Below, piece after piece: positions 8,154 to 15,519 of a DNA stretch of 64,000 nt. The notes beneath the pieces are model-generated. The model had not been told where the DNA came from. It did no database searches and worked only from the letters and a program-made list of their open reading frames with translations. Origin of the DNA: Prevotellaceae bacterium (GTDB taxonomy: Bacteria; Bacteroidota; Bacteroidia; Bacteroidales; Paludibacteraceae); the NCBI GenBank assembly GCA_031271465.1, contig JAISVR010000025.1, positions 41,353 to 105,352 on the forward strand. The letters run 5' to 3'. The position numbers were made by a program, and so were the translations under genes. Numbering within the stretch: the first letter of the stretch is position 1; each line of letters opens with the position of its first letter.

Positions 8154-9317
8154 TTAAGGATTAAATGGAGCATCTTCGCATTCCGAAGTTGGATTCCAAA
8201 ACACATATTTACTCTTATTGGTAACTTTCAAATCGTTTATAATAAAATATTCGGGCATAGCTTTGTCCCAATTCTTTTCGATAGAATTCTTATTGCCTTC
8301 TACAAAGCCATGAATTGTTGTGCCCCATTTTTCCCAATCGTACATATCTTGCCAAAAACTGCCCCGGAAATTATCGTACTGCGTATTTCTACCTACATAG
8401 TTGTTGTGTAAATCCATTTGGCGGTCGCAAGGACTGTTGAGAGCCGTGCGTTCCCAAAATTCATCCATCACCATTTTGGAAGCACCTTCGGTTAAATACC
8501 GGCGAAGCATCATACTAACATACAAGTGTTTGAAAGCATCACCCCGTTTGCCGCAACTAATATCAGGTCCATAATACTGATAAGCTTTGTAGCTTGCGCG
8601 TTCCTTGGTTTGCAGTACGCGATACACCAGATAGCTGCCTCCGGAAACAAAAAGCAACGACGACAGATAAATATTTTCTTCCATCAAAAATGTTTTGTCC
8701 ATTTCGGGCATATCGGCAGGAATACTGTCGCGTATTACCTCAAAATCGAAAACTGTGGCAAAACTGTCTTTTTTAGCCAAAGCATTTAAAGCTTGATATT
8801 TTTTGAGTTCTCGAGGCGACATATTGAGGAATTCAACCTCATCTTCGGGCGATATAAACGGATGAAAAACATCGCCCTGAGTTGTGCCCGACGATGAAAT
8901 AAATTTCAATTCACCCTTGTCGGGCAAAGCAATCTGATTGTTGTTTTGCACAAGTCCGGCAAACTTTTTCGGGTCGAAATCTGCCATAATACCTCGAAAA
9001 GCTTTTTGCGGGTATAATTCGAGCAATCGCATTTCCATGTATTGAGGCAGCGATATGTGTTGAGCGATGATTTTTTTACCCAATTCCGTTTGCGATTTCG
9101 CGCTTGAACTGTCGAAAATTTCTTCGTATTCTTTTCCTATAACATACATCATATCGGCAGGATACATCAATTCCATAGGGTTTACTTCCCTGTTGGCAAT
9201 AGTGTCTTGTAAGACCGTACTATCTTTCTGCGCAGGTTGTACCGGCAATTTGGATTTCGATTTGCAAGCCGAAAAAAATACAACTGCAACGCCGAAGAAA
9301 AAGATGAGTTTTCGCAT
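8154..9317 (-). CDS. DUF6973-like lipoprotein
   Basis: This is a 387-residue predicted lipoprotein. The N-terminus MRKLIFFFGVAVVFFSAC is a type II signal peptide with a lipobox ending at Cys18. An ATG five codons upstream (9332) is also open, but the only ribosome-binding-like GGAG overlaps that codon and lies nine bases before the 9317 ATG, so I prefer the latter. The C-terminal third (GDAFKHLYVSMMLRRYLTEG, then a polar NNYVGRNTQYDNFRG stretch) resembles the DUF6973 region with its conserved DAF(R/K)H segment, found in secreted proteins of unproven, possibly hydrolytic, function. The middle is unrecognised. The gene is bracketed by palindromic repeats on both sides. Confidence 0.6.
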   Translation of the reverse strand: MRKLIFFFGVAVVFFSACKSKSKLPVQPAQKDSTVLQDTIANREVNPMELMYPADMMYVIGKEYEEIFDSSSAKSQTELGKKIIAQHISLPQYMEMRLLELYPQKAFRGIMADFDPKKFAGLVQNNNQIALPDKGELKFISSSGTTQGDVFHPFISPEDEVEFLNMSPRELKKYQALNALAKKDSFATVFDFEVIRDSIPADMPEMDKTFLMEENIYLSSLLFVSGGSYLVYRVLQTKERASYKAYQYYGPDISCGKRGDAFKHLYVSMMLRRYLTEGASKMVMDEFWERTALNSPCDRQMDLHNNYVGRNTQYDNFRGSFWQDMYDWEKWGTTIHGFVEGNKNSIEKNWDKAMPEYFIINDLKVTNKSKYVFWNPTSECEDAPFNP

Positions 9318-9364
9318 TATATTTATCTCCATATTTTGGGGTGTAAAATTACAACTATTTTATA

Positions 9365-9372
9365 CAAAAATA
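9365..9372 (-). promoter_or_regulatory. -7 box (TATTTTTG) of the DUF6973 lipoprotein gene
   Basis: Read on the minus strand, this is a TAnnTTTG match 47 bases upstream of the chosen ATG at 9317. Confidence 0.45.
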
Positions 9373-9424
9373 AAGTACACAATCGAACTTTCTTGCCAAG
9401 CGGTTTATCATTTAATTTCGGAAT

Positions 9425-9543
9425 AATCCCTTTGAGACTTGTTTCGTCATTGCGAGGAACGAAGCAATCTCGTACTATTTTTTCTCCGGACTGCTTCGTC
9501 ATTCCTCTTCGCAATGACAGATATGCAAGCCTAAAAGGGATAA
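9425..9543. repeat. Palindromic GTCATTGCGAGG repeat, copy C, with outer ATCCCTTT / AAAGGGAT ends
   Basis: The core palindrome (9445-9519) is enclosed by ATCCCTTT on the left and AAAGGGAT on the right, which are reverse complements. The unit is therefore about 119 bases long with terminal inverted repeats, like a MITE. Related AAAGGGAT ends occur at copies D and E. The gap 9318-9582 holds this element and two promoters only. Confidence 0.75.
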
Positions 9544-9557
9544 GTCCATTTATTTTG

Positions 9558-9565
9558 TACTTTTG
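9558..9565 (+). promoter_or_regulatory. -7 box (TACTTTTG) of the DUF5131 gene
   Basis: A TAnnTTTG match 17 bases before the ATG at 9583. It lies just outside the right end of the repeat element. Confidence 0.5.
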
Positions 9566-9582
9566 CATAAAAAAAAATCTCT

Positions 9583-10356
9583 ATGTCCAACTATTGGAAT
9601 CCCTGGCACGGCTGTGTCAAACTAAGTCCCGGATGCAAGCATTGTTATGTTTATCGACAAGATGCGATGTATGGCTCGGAAATCAGTAGCAGCGAAGTGC
9701 GGAAAAACGCAGATTTCGATTTACCTCTCAGACGCAAACGCGATAAGTCGTACAAATTGCGTGCCGGACAGATTATTTATACCTGCATGACTTCCGATTT
9801 CCTTGTTGCCGAGGCTGACCAATGGCGTGCCGAAGCATGGGCAATGATTAAACGCCGGAAAGATTTACGCTTTTTCTTTTTTACCAAACGAATCGACCGT
9901 TTTCAAGTTGCTTTGCCCGAGGATTGGGGCGATGGCTACGAAAATGTGATTGTGGGCTGCACGGTAGAAAATCAGGCAATGGCAGATTACCGCTTGCCGA
10001 TTTTCAACGCGTTGCCTATTCGACACAAGACAATTATTATTGCGCCCATGCTCGAAAAAATGGATATTTCTCGTTATCTGAACAATTCGATTTTAGAAGT
10101 AGCTACGAGTGGCGAATCGGGTGCGGGAGCACGCGTATGTAATTACGATTGGATGTTGGATATTCGCCGGCAATGTATCGAAAAAGATATTCCTTTCTGT
10201 TTTCATCAAACGGGCGCAAAGTTTCTCAAAGACGGCAAACTTTATCGTATTCCCCGCCGGCATCAAATTTCGCAGGCACGCAAAGCGAATATCGACTACA
10301 ATCTTCGGCGCGATTTGGAAATGGACTTTCCGGTTATTGAAAGGCAATTATTTTAG
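9583..10356 (+). CDS. DUF5131 (phage Gp37/Gp68-like) protein
   Basis: This 257-residue protein opens with NYWNPWHGCVKLSPGCKHCY, the hallmark of the DUF5131/Gp37-Gp68 family. Its three spaced cysteines (about residues 12, 18 and 21) in a CxxxxxCxxC arrangement recall radical-SAM and Fe-S proteins. Conserved segments for the family follow: FFFTKRIDRF, VGCTVENQ and TSGESGAGAR. The family is found in phages, plasmids and chromosomes and has no settled biochemical role known to me. Its position between repeat elements suggests accessory origin. Family assignment is confident; function is open. Confidence 0.85.
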   Translation: MSNYWNPWHGCVKLSPGCKHCYVYRQDAMYGSEISSSEVRKNADFDLPLRRKRDKSYKLRAGQIIYTCMTSDFLVAEADQWRAEAWAMIKRRKDLRFFFFTKRIDRFQVALPEDWGDGYENVIVGCTVENQAMADYRLPIFNALPIRHKTIIIAPMLEKMDISRYLNNSILEVATSGESGAGARVCNYDWMLDIRRQCIEKDIPFCFHQTGAKFLKDGKLYRIPRRHQISQARKANIDYNLRRDLEMDFPVIERQLF

Positions 10357-10476
10357 GTTTCGGCTATACTTCAATTTCGATATGATAGAGAAAAAACAGT
10401 AAGAAACTATTAAAATACCGCTCGATAGAACTAAAAACTAAGAGTTAAGAACTAAAAGTAAAAAAACGAACTGTCG

Positions 10477-10495
10477 TTGCGGGCTTGACCCGCAA
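10477..10495. repeat. Short inverted repeat TTGCGGGC..ACCCGCAA
   Basis: An eight-base arm is mirrored around a short loop. This is the common genomic repeat of the type TTGCGGGCTTGACCCGCAA. It is the first of three different palindromes in the 317-base gap 10357-10673, where I see no gene. Confidence 0.6.
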
Positions 10496-10594
10496 TCGCA
10501 TAGCAACAATGTTACCGTCCTTCGGAATTTGTAATTCCGAAGTTGTGAGAGCAAGCATTTTAAATGCGAAATAATACAAATTTGATTGGACCGA

Positions 10595-10622
10595 GTAGAG
10601 ATGCAATGCATTGCGTCTCTAC
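10595..10622. repeat. Palindrome GTAGAGATGCAAT..GCGTCTCTAC
   Basis: A near-perfect 28-base palindrome centred on GCATTGC, with one mismatch. Sequences of this GTAGAGACGCAATGCATTGCGTCTCTAC type recur in many genomes as dispersed repeats. Its role is unknown. Confidence 0.65.
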
Positions 10623-10629
10623 ATGTGAG

Positions 10630-10656
10630 ACCTGTTAGGTTAAAAACCTAACAGGT
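10630..10656. terminator. Hairpin ACCTGTTAGGTT, possible terminator and dispersed repeat
   Basis: A perfect 12-bp stem (10630-10641 with 10645-10656) has a three-base loop and is followed by a short T run. The same ACCTGTTAGGTTTTT sequence recurs at 25646. It lies between the converging DUF5131 and GNAT genes, so it can act as a terminator, but it is also a repeated element. Confidence 0.55.
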
Positions 10657-10673
10657 TTAATCACCACCAGCCC

Positions 10674-11198
10674 TTACTTGTTGGGATTAATTTTTTGCAG
10701 AAACAACACATCGGTATAACCATCGGCAGCAGAAAGCCAGTGTTTCAACACGCCTGCCGGTTCGAAATCCGCATTACGAAAAAGCTTGAGGCTGGCATAA
10801 TTGTCGGCAGGAACATGACAGTAAACTTGATGAAGGTTGAGGAACGAAAAGCAATAATCGCTTATCAGCGACAGTGTTTGGGCAGCAAAGCCGCGGCGAC
10901 GATAGCGTTTGTCAATAAGCACTCCTAATGCTACACGGCGGTGGAAAAAATCAAAGTCGAATAAATCCACACAACCCACTGTAGCACAGTCCTCTTTACT
11001 TTCAATCATCAGGCGCAACTGTTTGGCAGTATAAATATCCTTGTCGGCATTGCGAACAAACTCTTCCAACGCATATTTCGAATAAGGCGTAACCGTATTT
11101 CCAAACCGCCACAGCGCACAATCGTTTTCCCATTCATACAACCGTTTTAGGTCATCCGGCTCCACGGCGCGGAGTGTTATGTTGTCGTTTTCGAGCAT
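10674..11198 (-). CDS. GNAT family N-acetyltransferase
   Basis: This 174-residue acetyltransferase transfers an acetyl group from acetyl-CoA to an amine. The N-terminus ITLRAVEPDDLKRLYEWEND is typical of the RimJ/RimL/SpeG-like branch. Motif A is visible as VLIDKRYRRRGFAAQTL (the acetyl-CoA loop R-R-x-G-F/Y-A), followed by NLHQVYCHVPADNYASLKLFRNADFEPAG, which is motif B. The substrate (ribosomal protein, polyamine or antibiotic) cannot be told. The gene stands alone and its -7 box at 11231 lies inside a dispersed repeat. Confidence 0.85.
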   Translation of the reverse strand: MLENDNITLRAVEPDDLKRLYEWENDCALWRFGNTVTPYSKYALEEFVRNADKDIYTAKQLRLMIESKEDCATVGCVDLFDFDFFHRRVALGVLIDKRYRRRGFAAQTLSLISDYCFSFLNLHQVYCHVPADNYASLKLFRNADFEPAGVLKHWLSAADGYTDVLFLQKINPNK

Positions 11199-11221
11199 CT
11201 TGAATTGATTATTATTTTAAA

Positions 11222-11348
11222 ACTTATCCGCAAAAATACCCAAAAAACAAATATTGTGCTGCTCTGCAGCTTATAGATGTTGAAGGCTTATATAGCACAA
11301 AGATTAGCGCTGCGTTGCAGCTCTAAGACACAAAGTGTCGTAAATCTT
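11222..11348. repeat. Dispersed repeat region shared in part with 26.4 kb and 1.6 kb
   Basis: Bases 11222-11283 match 26417-26476 at most positions, including an identical run TATTGTGCTGCTCTGCA. Bases 11321-11347 resemble the reverse complement of 1641-1664. On the minus strand the left end contains TATTTTTG (11231-11238), which is positioned as the -7 box of the GNAT gene. I see no gene in the gap 11199-11558. Confidence 0.6.
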
Positions 11349-11420
11349 TGTAGAAATTAAACAACACTACATAGTACCGTAATATTTTTTTGTACGGATA
11401 AGCATTTTTTTTTTGAAACT

Positions 11421-11537
11421 ATCCCTTTTAGGGTTGTAAAGCAAATACCATCTCCGTCATTACTTCCGTTGGTCGTGATTGCTAATTGCGAAGAACGAAA
11501 CAATGATGTACCATTTTTTCTCTGGATTGCTTCTTCT
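11421..11537. repeat. Degenerate GTCATTGCGAGG repeat, copy D
   Basis: It starts with ATCCCTTTTAGG, the outer end seen in other copies, then CTCCGTCATT. It continues with diverged arms (GCGAAGAACGAAACAATG, then TTTTTCTCTGGATTGCTTCTTC). The middle carries an insertion or rearrangement, so this looks like a decayed copy. Confidence 0.6.
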
Positions 11538-11558
11538 CAAACCTAAGGTGTAATTCCG

Positions 11559-12416
11559 TTATTTTTTTACAATTGTTCGTTGCAAAAAGGTTATTGCTCC
11601 TGCAAACACAATACCAAGTTTAACCAGTGCCTTGTACAACAAATTGTTGTGAGCAAAGTGTTTGCAATAAAAAATATCCATCGCCTGATAAAATCGTTTC
11701 ACATACCGCCAATCGCTTCCGTGAGGGCTTTGTCCTTTATAGTGAACAATGGTTTCGGGCAAATAATAATTCTCATAACCGGCTTGCCGTATGCGGTACG
11801 AAAGGTCAATATCTTCGCCGTACATAAAAAACGCTTCATCCAAACCGCCAGTTTTATCCAATAGCTCGCGCCGTAGAAACATGCAGGCTCCAGCCAGAAC
11901 ATCGACCTTATGCGTTTGGTATTCGTTGAGATAACGCAAGTGGTAGCGACCAAACAGGCGTGAGTTCGGGAAAAGCTTGCCTAATCCCAGCATTTTGCAA
12001 AACGACACCCACGGTGTAGGAAAACCGCGCTTCGATTCGGGTAGAAATGCACCCGTTCCGTCAATCATGCGTACCCCCACGGCTCCGGCGTCGGGGTTAT
12101 TATCCATAAAACTGCAAACAGTCGAAAACAATTCGCTGCCAACCACCGTATCGGGGTTAAGTAACAAGATGTATTTCCCGCGTGCTTGCATTATACCTAA
12201 ATTATTTGCTTTGGCAAAGCCGAGATTTTCGCTGTTTGCAACGAAACGCACCGCAGGAAACAACGGTGCAAGTTCTTCCACCGAACCGTCGGAAGAATTG
12301 TTATCTATCACAATTACTTCGCAACGAGCAATAATACTCGAAGCCAACACCGAGCGCAGGCAGTCTGCCAATAGGCGTTTTACATTATAATTGACTATGA
12401 TAACAGAGAGCAACAT
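11559..12416 (-). CDS. Family 2 glycosyltransferase
   Basis: This 285-residue GT-A enzyme resembles rhamnosyltransferase/WbbL-like family 2 proteins. The nucleotide-binding start is LSVIIVNYNV, followed by VIDNNSSDGS, the motif ENLGFAKANNLG, and the metal-binding LLLNPDTVV. The acceptor-side FFMYGEDIDLSYRIRQAGY contains the ED segment. It would transfer a sugar from a nucleotide donor to a polysaccharide or lipid-linked acceptor at the inner membrane. The donor is unknown. Its ATG directly follows the TAA of the upstream HAD gene, so the two are almost certainly translated from one mRNA. Confidence 0.88.
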   Translation of the reverse strand: MLLSVIIVNYNVKRLLADCLRSVLASSIIARCEVIVIDNNSSDGSVEELAPLFPAVRFVANSENLGFAKANNLGIMQARGKYILLLNPDTVVGSELFSTVCSFMDNNPDAGAVGVRMIDGTGAFLPESKRGFPTPWVSFCKMLGLGKLFPNSRLFGRYHLRYLNEYQTHKVDVLAGACMFLRRELLDKTGGLDEAFFMYGEDIDLSYRIRQAGYENYYLPETIVHYKGQSPHGSDWRYVKRFYQAMDIFYCKHFAHNNLLYKALVKLGIVFAGAITFLQRTIVKK

Positions 12417-12839
12417 TTAGGCTAACAATTTTCCGAAAAGACCTTTTTTCTGAGGTTTTTTGTATTCGTTTTGCAACTCGTGCGCATACGGTTCAAACGC
12501 CTTGTTGTTTTTTATCATTTGGTAAATAACGCCCCACTCGGGCAAGCCGCCGAGATTACGGTCGTCGACAAACAAGTCTACGGGCAGCTTGCGGCTCACG
12601 AGGCTTCCGTCCACTTGTTCGGGTATCATACTGTTTACGGCATAAAACTCCAGTCCACGCTCGCGGCAATAATTCACGGCATCTTCAAGCAGTTTGCCTT
12701 CGCGTACAGTCCACATAATGAGCACATGTTTGTCCTGTTGGAGCATTTTAAGGGTTTCGATGGCAAACGGAATTTCGCGCCCGATAGCAGGGTAAGCATG
12801 TTCTACTATAGTTCCGTCAAAATCAATAGCTATTGTCAT
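12417..12839 (-). CDS. HAD-superfamily hydrolase (BT_0820-like)
   Basis: This 140-residue HAD hydrolase has motif I at the very N-terminus (IAIDFDGTIVEH), with the nucleophile Asp6 and Asp8. A motif II-like MWTVREG is at about 42-48 and the DDR acidic motif (VDLFVDDRN) is at about 92. It belongs to the small cap-less HAD proteins common in Bacteroidales. The substrate is probably a phosphorylated metabolite but is not known. The stop codon abuts the start of the glycosyltransferase gene, so a role in sugar-phosphate handling is possible but only inferred. Confidence 0.8.
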   Translation of the reverse strand: MTIAIDFDGTIVEHAYPAIGREIPFAIETLKMLQQDKHVLIMWTVREGKLLEDAVNYCRERGLEFYAVNSMIPEQVDGSLVSRKLPVDLFVDDRNLGGLPEWGVIYQMIKNNKAFEPYAHELQNEYKKPQKKGLFGKLLA

Positions 12840-12910
12840 ATCTTTATCGTTTAATTGTTGAACTGTTTAATTTAGTGTAAAGTGTAATGAGTAAAATATA
12901 ATATATTTAC

Positions 12911-13174
12911 TCATTTCTTCATTTGCTCATTTGCTACCTCTTCCTTTTTTCCTGGCAAGCAAAATAGCAAAGCAATCGCTGCAATACCTGCCGAATAGAG
13001 AAAACTCTTGCCGCCATATGCCCAATACAGAGCCGCATTGATTGGAATATTTAATGCAATAGCAACAATGCACCAAGTTTTTGTCAATTTGCCTTTGCTG
13101 TGTAACCACAAACTGAGCGGAATGGAAGCTATGAGGTAAAGGGTAGTTATACTGCTTAGTAAAGTTGGATTCAT
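12911..13174 (-). CDS. Small multi-spanning membrane protein
   Basis: This 87-residue protein has about three hydrophobic helices (LLSSITTLYLIASIPLSLWL, TWCIVAIALNIPINAALYWA, and FLYSAGIAAIALLFCL) and a charged tail ending NEQMKK. The frame extends four codons upstream to a TTG at 13186, but the ATG at 13174 is the more likely start. It lies 36 bases downstream of recR on the same strand and may share its transcript. I do not recognise a family. Confidence 0.6.
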   Translation of the reverse strand: MNPTLLSSITTLYLIASIPLSLWLHSKGKLTKTWCIVAIALNIPINAALYWAYGGKSFLYSAGIAAIALLFCLPGKKEEVANEQMKK

Positions 13175-13210
13175 TTCAGATTTCAAATATGTTGTGCAAT
13201 GTGTTTTCTT

Positions 13211-13831
13211 TTAATTTTTCATTGTAAACGGCACCCTATTGACAATGCTACGCCCGAGAGTAACCTCGTCGGCATATTCCAATTCGTCGCCAATACTCAC
13301 ACCACGGGCGATAGTAGTAATCGGTACGCCGCTATCGGCTATTTTTCTATAAATATAAAAATTCGTAGTATCACCTTCCATTGTCGGACTAAGTGCAAGC
13401 AATACCTCGTGCACTTCGCCGCCATGCACACGCTGTACAAGGCTGTCGATTTCAAGGTCGGCAGGACCGATACCGTCCATCGGCGAAATAATTCCGCCCA
13501 ATACATGATACACACCCCGAAACTGCTGTGTATTTTCTACCGACATCACATCTTTGATATTTTCTACCACGCATAGCAAACTGTGGTCGCGAGCCGGATT
13601 GGCGCAAATGTCGCACAAATCCGTGTCCGAAATATTATGACACGAACGACAGCGTTTTACTTCCCGCCGCATGCGAATAACCGCATTGCCAAACAAGTCG
13701 ACATCTTCTTCGCTTTGTTTAAGCAAATGCAACACTAAGCGTAACGCCGATTTACGCCCCACGCCGGGCAGTTTTGCAAATTCATTTACCGCATTTTCGA
13801 GCAACACGGAGGGATATTGTTGTAAACTCAT
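13211..13831 (-). CDS. recR: Recombination protein RecR
   Basis: This 206-residue protein works with RecF and RecO to load RecA at gaps. The helix-hairpin-helix ([12 protein letters not shown]) is at 21-32. The four-cysteine zinc finger uses Cys61, Cys64, Cys73 and Cys76 (CRSC...CDIC). The Toprim domain starts with [12 protein letters not shown] at about 84, and the Walker-like end [17 protein letters not shown] is at about 170. Length and order are standard. A -7 box lies 39 bases upstream, so it heads its own unit, with the small membrane protein gene behind it. Confidence 0.96.
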   Translation of the reverse strand: MSLQQYPSVLLENAVNEFAKLPGVGRKSALRLVLHLLKQSEEDVDLFGNAVIRMRREVKRCRSCHNISDTDLCDICANPARDHSLLCVVENIKDVMSVENTQQFRGVYHVLGGIISPMDGIGPADLEIDSLVQRVHGGEVHEVLLALSPTMEGDTTNFYIYRKIADSGVPITTIARGVSIGDELEYADEVTLGRSIVNRVPFTMKN

Positions 13832-13869
13832 TAATCTAAAGATTCTTTCGATAGAAAATTTGACAGGCG

Positions 13870-13877
13870 CAAATGTA
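13870..13877 (-). promoter_or_regulatory. -7 box (TACATTTG) of recR
   Basis: A TAnnTTTG match read on the minus strand, 39 bases upstream of the recR ATG. Confidence 0.5.
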
Positions 13878-13931
13878 GGTAAAAATGAAAGAAATTAATA
13901 ATTAATAATTAATAATTTACGATTAAAAAAT

Positions 13932-13939
13932 TATCTTTG
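13932..13939 (+). promoter_or_regulatory. -7 box (TATCTTTG) of the polysaccharide export unit
   Basis: A TAnnTTTG match 28 bases before the TTG start at 13968. It points away from the recR promoter in the same short intergenic region and probably drives the four-gene unit to 19296. Confidence 0.55.
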
Positions 13940-13967
13940 CACCACAAAAAACGCAAAAAGTTTAATC

Positions 13968-14753
13968 TTGGAATACAATATTCGGAATACGATAACTACT
14001 TTGCTGCTATCGATGGCGATGGTTTTGCTGGCTTCGTGTGTAAGTTCGAGGCAGACTAATTACCTGCAAAATATTTCGAGCTCCGACTCGCTTTACAGAA
14101 AAATTGATTCGGTGCCCGACTACACGCTACAAATAGGCGACCGTGTGTTTGTACGCATATCGACGCTTAACAAAGAATCGAGCAAACTTTTTGGAAGCGA
14201 CCAGTCCATTACGCCAAACAGCATTTATGGTAACAACGAGTTGTATAGCTACACCATTGCAAAAGACGGTTGTATTGATTTCCCTTTTGTGGGTGCTATT
14301 CGCTTGCAGGGACTAACCGCACGCGAAGCAAAAGACGCGATACAACATGCTTTGCGACCTTTTATACCCGATTGCGATGTTGATGTGCGGCTTACGAATG
14401 GATTTTTTAGCGTGATTGGAGTAGCCGGTTCGGGCAGATATCCTATTGGAGAAGAGCGGCTCAATGTATTTCAGGCATTGGCAATTTCGGGCGATTTAAA
14501 ACCGTTTTCCGACCGAAAGAAAATTTTCCTGCTGCGTTCGTCGTCAGACGGCACCCGGATAGAATCGTTTGATGTGCGCCGCAAAGATATTATCGGTTCC
14601 GAGTTTTACTACATTCGTCCCAACGATGTAATATATGTACAGGCAATACGAGGACAGTTTTTTGGCATCGAATCGTTCAGTTCGCTACTCACCACAATTT
14701 CTTCGTCGCTGTCATTTGGTTATCTGATATACGACTGGGTATTTGGATGGTAA
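13968..14753 (+). CDS. Wza-like polysaccharide export lipoprotein (first of a tandem pair)
   Basis: This 261-residue outer-membrane lipoprotein belongs to the polysaccharide export (Poly_export/SLBB) family. The start is TTG at 13968. No in-frame ATG precedes it, and the first ATG (codon 16) would destroy the signal peptide, whose lipobox is LLASC (Cys24). The export domain begins PDYTLQIGDRVFVRIST, followed by DGCIDFPFVGAIRLQGLTA and an SLBB-like segment (GVAGSGRYPIGEERLNVFQALA). A hydrophobic C-terminal helix (about 240-258) ends the protein. It is followed 15 bases later by a paralogue and then by the Wzc-like kinase, as in exopolysaccharide export operons. Role: outer-membrane channel or its periplasmic part. 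Confidence 0.88.
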   Translation: MEYNIRNTITTLLLSMAMVLLASCVSSRQTNYLQNISSSDSLYRKIDSVPDYTLQIGDRVFVRISTLNKESSKLFGSDQSITPNSIYGNNELYSYTIAKDGCIDFPFVGAIRLQGLTAREAKDAIQHALRPFIPDCDVDVRLTNGFFSVIGVAGSGRYPIGEERLNVFQALAISGDLKPFSDRKKIFLLRSSSDGTRIESFDVRRKDIIGSEFYYIRPNDVIYVQAIRGQFFGIESFSSLLTTISSSLSFGYLIYDWVFGW

Positions 14754-14768
14754 AAATAATTACGAATA

Positions 14769-15506
14769 ATGAAATTGAATATCAAACATATATTATTGCT
14801 GCTGTTGTCTATACAGTTTATGTCGTGTGTAACCAATAAAAATACTCGCTATCTGCAAAAAGTGAAAACAGGTTACGCAAAAGTAGAACAACCTGAATAT
14901 CACATTCAGGTGGACGATGAATTGTCTATCCGCCTTTTTTCGACCAATGTTGAAGCCGTTGAACTGTTTGGAGGAAGCAACATAAATGCCAATATGTACA
15001 CCTACCGCGTGTATCCCGACGGCACTATTGATATTCCTTTTGTGCGAAAAATAAAAGTGAGCGAACTAACCATGCGTGAGGCGCAGGAGAAAATCGCCCT
15101 TAGACTGAAAGATTTTATCAACGGCGAGCTGGCGGTAAAGCTGGCGGTGAACAACAAAAAGTTTTTTGTAATAGGCGAAGGAAACCGAAAAGGCAGGTAT
15201 GATATTTACAAAGAGCGACTCAATGTTTTCGAGGCTCTTGCCATGGCAGGCGATCTTGGAATAGATGCCGACCGCCGCAATATAAAAATTATCAGGCAAA
15301 CACCTCAGGGCGAAAAAATACTTAAATTCGACCTGCGTTCGCGCGATATTATCGACTCGGAATATTACTACATCGAACCCAACGACATAATATATGCGAG
15401 CCGACCTATGGGCAGTTTTTTCCGCATCACATCGTGGGGAGCATTTATTGGAGTAGTTACCTCATCGCTTAGCTTCGTGCTGCTGGTAATGCAATATTCA
15501 AATTAA
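14769..15506 (+). CDS. Wza-like polysaccharide export lipoprotein (second of a tandem pair)
   Basis: This 245-residue paralogue of the preceding gene has a lipoprotein signal with Cys20 (FMSC). The domains follow in the same order: YHIQVDDELSIRLFSTN, DGTIDIPFVRKIKVSELTMREA, then GKGRYDIYKERLNVFEALAMAGD-like text and the shared RDIIDSEYYYIEPNDIIY. A C-terminal hydrophobic helix follows. The shared D/EYYYIxPNDxIY segment shows that the pair arose by duplication. The two may form a hetero-oligomeric export channel, or one may be a specialised partner; this is inference. It lies 13 bases from the kinase gene. Confidence 0.88.
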   Translation: MKLNIKHILLLLLSIQFMSCVTNKNTRYLQKVKTGYAKVEQPEYHIQVDDELSIRLFSTNVEAVELFGGSNINANMYTYRVYPDGTIDIPFVRKIKVSELTMREAQEKIALRLKDFINGELAVKLAVNNKKFFVIGEGNRKGRYDIYKERLNVFEALAMAGDLGIDADRRNIKIIRQTPQGEKILKFDLRSRDIIDSEYYYIEPNDIIYASRPMGSFFRITSWGAFIGVVTSSLSFVLLVMQYSN

Positions 15507-15519
15507 AAAGACAACGATA

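Noticed and set aside
10674..11198. Antibiotic-specific acetyltransferase
   Set aside because: Only the general GNAT motifs are present, and nothing indicates an antibiotic substrate.
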